Of a DNA stretch of 48,823 nt, positions 43,657-48,823 are shown piece after piece. Source of the stretch: Planctomycetota bacterium (GTDB lineage Bacteria > Planctomycetota > Planctomycetia > Gemmatales > Gemmataceae); contig JACOUH010000192.1 in assembly GCA_016177925.1 (NCBI GenBank), positions 1 to 48,823 of the forward strand. The letters are read 5' to 3'. Under the pieces are notes generated by a model. That model ran no database searches and was not told the origin of the DNA. It saw nothing but the letters and a program-made list of their open reading frames with translations. The position numbers were made by a program, and so were the translations under genes. Position 1 is the first letter of the stretch; every line of letters begins with the position of its first letter.

Positions 43657-44568
43657 TCAGTCCTGGACGGCTTCGCTGATCCGCTGGATCGCCGTTTTAT
43701 CGCCGAGTTGCGTTAGCGCGTTGGCCGCGGCGCCACGCACCGCCTTGTCCGGGTCACGCAGCTTCTCGATCAGCGGCGCGATTGCTCGCCGACCCAGGCG
43801 CACCGCCATGTCCGGGTCCGCCTTGACCGCCGCCACCGCTTCCCCGATCGTCGCCCGGATCGCCAGCAGCCGCAGCACCCCTTGAATCAGGATGTAATCG
43901 AAGGTCAGCCGCGACAGCAGGACCAGGTGGCGTCCCCAGGGGGCGTCGAAATCGATCGCACTGATGTGGATGCCGTACAGGATGGACCAGTCGGGCAGCG
44001 CTTTGAGATAGGTTTTGTCGATGGCGAACCAGAACCAATCGCCGAAGTTCGTCGGGCCGTCTACTTTGAAAAGCTGATACTGCCACTGCACCTGCTGGAA
44101 CAGGAGAGGGAAGAGGATGAGCAACTGCAACGCCGAGACAAGGGCCGTCCAGCGCAGGTCCGGCAGTTGGTCCGGGTCCCCGTGGGCGAGCTTCTTGACG
44201 ATGGCGGTCCGTTCCTTCTCGTTGAGCACCCAGGCCCGGCCGATCGCGAGGACGCCGACGTAGCCAAAGGCGAGGGCAACGAGGGGGACACCGTGGATGG
44301 GCAAGGCGCCCACGACAGAGATCACCGCGAACAGGCAGAGGAGAATGGCATACCGGACGCGCGGGTCGCGGACCTGCGCACCAAAGGGAATAGCGAGCGA
44401 GGCAAACGCGTGGTCGAGGGCGGCGAAGACGCGCCCAACGCCCAGCCAAACGCCGAGGACCGGGGCCAGCACGCGAGACGTCGCCGACGGCCGGGGTGCG
44501 ACCGGCGCTACCGCTGCCGCCAGCTGCTCCGCCTGTTGTCGTCGGCGAGCGAAAAAACGAACCGCCAT
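43657..44568 (-). CDS. Membrane protein with C-terminal HEAT repeat
   Basis: The 303-aa product has at least three strongly hydrophobic segments: [37 protein letters not shown] and [17 protein letters not shown], with a soluble loop rich in aromatics between them ([20 protein letters not shown]). The last 70 residues form HEAT-type helices ([40 protein letters not shown]). No channel or enzyme signature is recognised. The start ATG at 44568 has a GGGGGAAG site upstream. It is divergent from the secreted WD40 gene, with 198 bases between the starts for both promoters. Confidence 0.78.
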   Translation of the reverse strand: MAVRFFARRRQQAEQLAAAVAPVAPRPSATSRVLAPVLGVWLGVGRVFAALDHAFASLAIPFGAQVRDPRVRYAILLCLFAVISVVGALPIHGVPLVALAFGYVGVLAIGRAWVLNEKERTAIVKKLAHGDPDQLPDLRWTALVSALQLLILFPLLFQQVQWQYQLFKVDGPTNFGDWFWFAIDKTYLKALPDWSILYGIHISAIDFDAPWGRHLVLLSRLTFDYILIQGVLRLLAIRATIGEAVAAVKADPDMAVRLGRRAIAPLIEKLRDPDKAVRGAAANALTQLGDKTAIQRISEAVQD

Positions 44569-44766
44569 GAGACTTCCCCCACGAGGCCAGCATCAAGGGA
44601 AGACGAACTCGTAATCGGCAGAGCGGCAGATCACGCTCGTCCGGGGCCGCTCCGGGCTGTCGATCACCACCACCGTATCGCCGACTCAAGCGTTCTGAAA
44701 ATCGTCCCTCGAAACATTCATAGATGCCTTGAGGACGGCTGTCCAAGCGAAGGAGCCTTCCAGAAC

Positions 44767-46209
44767 ATGGTCGTATCAAAGTTCAACGTCGTGGCGGCGA
44801 TCCTGCTGGCCGCCGGTGCGGCGACCCCCGATAGCCGCGGCGACCCGCTGCCGGCCGGTGCGGTGGCCCGCCTCGGGACGGTGCGGCTGCGGACCGGTAG
44901 CGACGTCCGTTCGGTCGCGTTCTCGCCCGATGGCAAACTGCTCCTCTCCACGGGAGGCGATAACGTCCTGCGACTGTGGGACCCGGAGACCGGCAAGTCG
45001 GTCAAGGAGTTCGCGGTCCCCCAAATCCCGGTCAGGCCGGCGTACTGCGTCGCCCTGTCCCCCGACGGCCGGACGGTTGCGGTCGGCGGTAACAATGCCT
45101 TCATCCGCTTGTGGGACATCAAAACGGGCGAGGAAGCGGCCCGACTGCACGGGCACAAGGAGACGGTCGACAGCGTGGCGTTCTCGCCTGACGGCAAGAT
45201 GCTCGTCTCAGGGGGCCGGGACGAGACGGTGCGTTTGTGGGAGGTGGCGACGGGCAAGGAGATTCGCTCGCTCAGCGGGCACGGGAACTACAACGCAGCC
45301 GTGGCGTTCAGCCCCGATGGCAAGACCCTGGCGACGGGCAGCGTCGACAAGACGGTCCGCCTCTGGGAGACGGCAACCGGGAAGACGGTCCACACGCTCA
45401 GGGGACACCAGCTGGCCCTCACCGCGGTCGCCTTCGCGCCGGATGGCAAGACGCTCGCCTCTGCTGGCGGCGACAAGGTCATCCGCCTCTGGAATCCCGC
45501 CACCGGCAAGGAACTGCGACGCCTCGAGGGACACGAGAATTGGGTTCATTCCCTGGCGTTCTCCCCCGACGGCAAGGTGCTTGCCGGCGCTGCCGCCAGC
45601 TACGTGGAGAAAAGGCTCATGGCCGGCGAGGTTCGGCTGTGGGAAATGGCTTCCGGCAAGGAACTGCCGCGTCTCGAGGCCTCCGAGGGACCGTTCCGGG
45701 GGATCGCCTTCTCGCCGGACGGCACGACCCTGGCCGCAGGGGGGAGCGAGTACAACTTTATCCGGCTGTGGAACCTTGCGACGCGCAAGGAGCGCTTCCC
45801 CTCCGGCCACCAGGGCTCCGTCTGGCCGCTGGCGTTCGCGCCGGACGGTCGGGCCCTCCTCACCGGCGGTGAGGCCGAACAGACGCTGCGCCTCTGGGAC
45901 GCGAGGACGGGGCGGCTGCGCCAGGCCGTCACCGGCTCCGGCGGGGCCTTCCTCCCGCAGGGGAAGAAGCTACTGGTCCTCGGCGGCGGAAAAGACCCGA
46001 CGCTGCGCGCATTCGACCTCACGACGGGCCAGTTGACCCGGCCCGTTTCCTTCAGGGGAAGCGAAAGCATCTTCGCCCTCGCGCCCGACGGCAAGTGCTT
46101 CGTCACGGCTGACAAGGACGGTGTGATCCGCGTGTGCGAGGTGACGACCGGCAAGGAGTTGCGCCGCCTCGCCGGACAACATACGAGGGGCACTGACCGG
46201 GAACAGTGA
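44767..46209 (+). CDS. Secreted WD40-repeat protein, N-terminal part, frame closed early by an indel
   Basis: From ATG 44767 the protein has a signal peptide ([20 protein letters not shown]), the segment [20 protein letters not shown] shared with the ECF-WD40 protein, and about nine WD40 repeats with FSPDGK and VRLWE motifs. It ends at 46209 after [15 protein letters not shown]. The propeller clearly continues in the next frame (46190-47119), and removing one G from the GGGG at 46187-46190 restores continuity. Whether the break is real or an assembly error is open. The longer frame that reaches back to 43882 is not a plausible start. Length as drawn is 480 aa. Confidence 0.8.
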   Translation: MVVSKFNVVAAILLAAGAATPDSRGDPLPAGAVARLGTVRLRTGSDVRSVAFSPDGKLLLSTGGDNVLRLWDPETGKSVKEFAVPQIPVRPAYCVALSPDGRTVAVGGNNAFIRLWDIKTGEEAARLHGHKETVDSVAFSPDGKMLVSGGRDETVRLWEVATGKEIRSLSGHGNYNAAVAFSPDGKTLATGSVDKTVRLWETATGKTVHTLRGHQLALTAVAFAPDGKTLASAGGDKVIRLWNPATGKELRRLEGHENWVHSLAFSPDGKVLAGAAASYVEKRLMAGEVRLWEMASGKELPRLEASEGPFRGIAFSPDGTTLAAGGSEYNFIRLWNLATRKERFPSGHQGSVWPLAFAPDGRALLTGGEAEQTLRLWDARTGRLRQAVTGSGGAFLPQGKKLLVLGGGKDPTLRAFDLTTGQLTRPVSFRGSESIFALAPDGKCFVTADKDGVIRVCEVTTGKELRRLAGQHTRGTDREQ

Positions 46210-47119
46210 GCCGGCCCATTGCCTGTCCTTCGCGCCCGACGGCCGGCTCCTGGCCTCAGCGTGTTTCATTCTTCGGGGAGGCCCAGTCCGCGTGTGGGAC
46301 GTGGCGCGCAGCCGGGAAGTCGGCCAGCTGTCCGTACCGCAGCCCAGCCCCATGCGAACGGACTTCTGGTGCGTGGCGTTCTCCGCGGACGGCCGCGCCC
46401 TGGCGACCGCCGGCTGGGATTCCGTGGTCTACGTCTGGGAAGCGGAGACGGGCAAGCCGCGCTGCGTCTTCTCGGGGCACCAGGGCCCAGTCATGGCCCT
46501 GGCGTTCTCGCCCGACGGAACGCGGCTCGTCTCCGGGGGGGTCGACACGACGGCCCTGGTCTGGGACCTGACCGGCCACCACGGCGCCAACCCCGGTGCG
46601 GCGCCTTTGACGGCCCGTGAACTGCAAACGCTGTGGGCCGATCTCGCTTCTTCCGACGCCGAGCACGCGTACCGCGCCATCCAGGTGCTGTCGAGGTCCG
46701 CACAATCTGTGGCCCTGTTCAAGGCGAACCTGCGTCCCGTCGCGCCGATCGACCCGAAGCGCCAGGCCCGACTGCTCGCCGATCTCGACAGCAATCGCTT
46801 CGCGGTGCGGCGGAAGGCGGCGGAGGAGCTGGCAGGATTGGGCGAGGCGGCGGCAGCGGCCCTGCGCCAGTTGCTGACGAGTCTCCCGAGCCCGGAGACG
46901 CGACTCCGAGCCGAGCAGATCCTGGACAAGCTCGACCGCGAGGCAGCGACGGCGCGGCTGCGGATCGTGCGAGCGCTGGAGGTGCTGGAGCGGCTGGACA
47001 CGGCGGAGGCTCGCGAACTGCTGCGGTCCCTGGCGAAAGGGGCCGCTCACGCCCGCCAGACCGAGGAGGCAAAAGGCTCGCTGGAACGCCTCGCGCGCCG
47101 GTCTCGACAGGGCGAGTGA
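46190..47119 (+). CDS. C-terminal part of the secreted WD40 gene, in a shifted frame
   Basis: This frame reads [20 protein letters not shown] and further WD40 strands ([34 protein letters not shown]), then [20 protein letters not shown] and the HEAT-like unit [20 protein letters not shown]. It ends with [20 protein letters not shown]. These elements also close the ECF-WD40 gene, showing that the two are paralogues. An independent GTG at 46292 exists but would drop part of the propeller. Confidence 0.75.
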   Translation, partial: ALTGNSEPAHCLSFAPDGRLLASACFILRGGPVRVWDVARSREVGQLSVPQPSPMRTDFWCVAFSADGRALATAGWDSVVYVWEAETGKPRCVFSGHQGPVMALAFSPDGTRLVSGGVDTTALVWDLTGHHGANPGAAPLTARELQTLWADLASSDAEHAYRAIQVLSRSAQSVALFKANLRPVAPIDPKRQARLLADLDSNRFAVRRKAAEELAGLGEAAAAALRQLLTSLPSPETRLRAEQILDKLDREAATARLRIVRALEVLERLDTAEARELLRSLAKGAAHARQTEEAKGSLERLARRSRQGE

Positions 47120-47306
47120 GGGGCCGTTTGGCCGGGCCGAAGGGCGGTTATCAAAGTGGTGATCTTTCATCACTCTCTCATGAATGCGCGATTAGGATTT
47201 TACGTTGAAGGAGTGGGCGCCGACTCGTGCTGCGCGGTTTCCTCCGGTCTGCTGGCCGGAGGCGGGTTGAAATGGAATGGATGGAAGAACGCAGGAGATT
47301 CCAACC

Positions 47307-48767
47307 ATGCGCGTCAAGTTCGTTGTGCTAGCCCTGTTCATGGGCTGCCTCGTACTGCTGCTGGGGCCGACGACGGGCCTGACGCAGTTCCAGGGCGGGA
47401 GCAATCGGGGTGGTGGCGGCTTCCAGGGCGGCGGCTTCCAGTTTGACCCGGGGATGATCTTCGACCGCATCTCGAACGGCCGTGCGACGATCAACATCTC
47501 CGAGATGCCCAGGGGGCAGGAAGAGATGCAGGCGTGGGCGCAGAAGCAGGGCATCACCAACGGCCAGATGACGCGCGATCAGTTCGTTTCCTATTCTCAA
47601 TCGCCTGAAGCGCAGCAAGCCCGCGAGCGAATGATGGCGCAGTTCAGAGGAGGCGGCGGGAGACGTCCTGGTGGGCAGGCAACGCCTGGCGGCTCGACGC
47701 CCGGGGGGCCGGCCGCTCCCGGCGGAGCCCCGGGAGGCGGTCCCGGGGGTGGGCGCCCCGCCTGGGCCGGCGGCGGAGACCAGAATGCCTGGATGGACGA
47801 ACGGTTCCGCCGGCTCGACAAGGATGGCGACGGCTACCTCAGCTATGAGGAGATGACCGAAAACCTCAAGGCCGAGAAGGACAAGTGGGACACGAACAAA
47901 GACGGCAAGATCGACCTCGCCGAGTGGCGTGAGTACCTCAAGGCCTTCGCCGAGCAGCGCCGCCAGGAGTCTAGTGGACCGGGCTGGCCCGGAGCGGGTG
48001 GGGACAACGGCCCTCCGGCCGACGGTTCCAGCGAGCAGGCCCCCAAGAAGCCCGAGCCGCGCAAGAAGGTGATCGTCTACCGTTCCGGCAAGTTGCCGCC
48101 GAATATCCCGGCCTGGTTCAAGGAGTACGACACCGACAATGACGCCCAGGTTGCCCTGTACGAGTGGAAGGACAAGAACCGCACCGTCGAGGATTTCCAG
48201 AAGCTCGACCTCAACGGGGACGGATTCATCACGGTCGAGGAGTTGATCCGTTCCGGGGCGATGGGAGCGAACACGACCACCGCGTCCGCTGCGGGGAACG
48301 CGCCGGACGGCACGTCCCCCGGTTCGACGCTGGCGATGGCGCCCGGGGGTAGTCAAGGCGGACTGGGCGGCCGGCCAGGTCGGGGCGGTGGCTTCGGCGG
48401 CTTCGACATGGGCACAATTTTCGATCGCATGGCACAGGGCCGCTCGACGATCAACATCGCGGACCTGCAAATGGGTCGCGAGGAAGCGCAGGCGTGGGCG
48501 CAGAATAAAGGCATCACCAACGGCCAGCTCAGCCGCGAACAGTTCACCAGCTACATGCAGGAGCGCATGCAGTCTTGGGGACGGGGCGGGGGGCAGGGTA
48601 GCGGGATCATGCCGGGCGGTGGGATGCCGGGTGGCGGACGCGGTCCCAATCGCGGCGGCCGCTTCGGCGGCGGGGCCCCGGGCGGTGGCTTCACGCCGGG
48701 CGCTGACAACGCTGGCGGCCAGAACCGCGGTGGCCGGCGCCGGGCCGGTGGTGGCGGCGGACAGTAA
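47307..48767 (+). CDS. Secreted EF-hand protein with duplicated flanking segment
   Basis: The ATG at 47307 with CAGGAG nine bases upstream gives 486 aa. A signal peptide (KFVVLALFMGCLVLLLG) is followed by Gly-rich sequence. A segment with GMIFDRISNGRATINISEM and QAWAQKQGITNGQMTRDQF near the N-terminus is repeated near the C-terminus as GTIFDRMAQGRSTINIADLQ and QAWAQNKGITNGQLSREQF. Between the two copies are EF-hand loops: DKDGDGYLSYEE, DTNKDGKIDLAE, a weak one DTDNDAQVALYE and DLNGDGFITVEE. Calcium binding outside the cell is the clear prediction for at least three loops. The C-terminal 60 residues are Gly/Arg-rich and probably disordered. The function is unknown. Confidence 0.85.
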   Translation: MRVKFVVLALFMGCLVLLLGPTTGLTQFQGGSNRGGGGFQGGGFQFDPGMIFDRISNGRATINISEMPRGQEEMQAWAQKQGITNGQMTRDQFVSYSQSPEAQQARERMMAQFRGGGGRRPGGQATPGGSTPGGPAAPGGAPGGGPGGGRPAWAGGGDQNAWMDERFRRLDKDGDGYLSYEEMTENLKAEKDKWDTNKDGKIDLAEWREYLKAFAEQRRQESSGPGWPGAGGDNGPPADGSSEQAPKKPEPRKKVIVYRSGKLPPNIPAWFKEYDTDNDAQVALYEWKDKNRTVEDFQKLDLNGDGFITVEELIRSGAMGANTTTASAAGNAPDGTSPGSTLAMAPGGSQGGLGGRPGRGGGFGGFDMGTIFDRMAQGRSTINIADLQMGREEAQAWAQNKGITNGQLSREQFTSYMQERMQSWGRGGGQGSGIMPGGGMPGGGRGPNRGGRFGGGAPGGGFTPGADNAGGQNRGGRRRAGGGGGQ

Positions 48768-48801
48768 GCGGGCGAGCCGGCCAGGAAACGAGCAGGGCCG
48801 G

Positions 48802-48823
48802 CGGGCGCGGTCGACCGCGCCCG
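48802..48823. repeat. 22-base perfect palindrome at window end
   Basis: CGGGCGCGGTC is followed directly by its reverse complement, GACCGCGCCCG, so the 22 bases are self-complementary. It lies 34 bases after the stop of the EF-hand gene and may be part of a larger hairpin or terminator cut by the window edge. Confidence 0.6.

Noticed and set aside
43882..44766. Upstream extension of the secreted WD40 frame
   Set aside because: It would be antisense to the HEAT membrane protein and would bury the signal peptide that begins at 44767.

Overview
The window is very GC-rich bacterial DNA whose gene content points to a planctomycete, most likely of the Gemmata/Gemmataceae kind. The signs are a PSCyt1/DUF1549/DUF1553 cytochrome protein followed by a DUF1501 protein, a DUF1559 protein, several large Ser/Thr kinases fused to WD40 or TPR repeats, ECF sigma factors of the TIGR02999-like type beside kinases, a sigma factor fused to WD40 repeats, and surface proteins opening with the LEDRTVPS motif. 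The organism assignment is an inference from these families; no rRNA is present.

Layout. 1-5,000: end of an S9 peptidase gene (minus strand), a kinase-WD40 gene and a decaying DUF1559 gene. 5,000-6,500: a compact pair of unrecognised genes, the second ending in a GIY-YIG-like domain. 6,500-8,600: surE, a ThuA-like secreted protein and tRNA-Cys. 8,600-16,700: two convergent secreted-protein genes with a 26-bp hairpin between them, then the PSCyt/DUF1553 and DUF1501 pair. 16,800-17,460: an overlapping toxin-antitoxin-like pair. 17,700-20,650: a phosphatidylcholine-synthase-like enzyme, an FtsX/MacB-type permease and a small winged-helix-like protein. 20,960-25,770: a very large secreted protein and a secreted alpha/beta hydrolase. 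25,780-33,480 (minus): a kinase-TPR gene followed by an ECF-WD40 gene broken by one indel, with a small zinc-ribbon protein upstream. 33,620-38,700: a Nif3-like gene, then an ECF sigma factor and its neighbouring kinase-TPR gene. 38,700-42,160: two tandem beta-helix surface proteins and a small ORF, each preceded by a copy of the same structured leader element. 42,360-44,570: a retropepsin-like protease, remnants of another sigma/kinase locus and a HEAT-repeat membrane protein. 44,770-48,823: a secreted WD40 gene with a frameshift, and an EF-hand protein.

How the genes fit together. The recurring theme is signalling: all three ECF loci (one a remnant) lie next to a Ser/Thr kinase, and WD40, TPR and HEAT-like modules are shuffled between cytoplasmic, membrane and secreted proteins. 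The second theme is export: about a dozen products carry signal peptides. The third is abundant intergenic and even intragenic perfect hairpins of 20-30 bp, which look like a planctomycete interspersed palindrome class partly used as terminators.

The strongest candidates for something undescribed are the three-copy structured leader upstream of the surface genes (38,737, 39,981, 41,816), the two-gene cassette at 5,076-6,492 and the TA-like pair at 16,794-17,463. The two WD40 genes each carry a single-base frameshift next to a G run, so real decay and assembly error cannot be told apart here.
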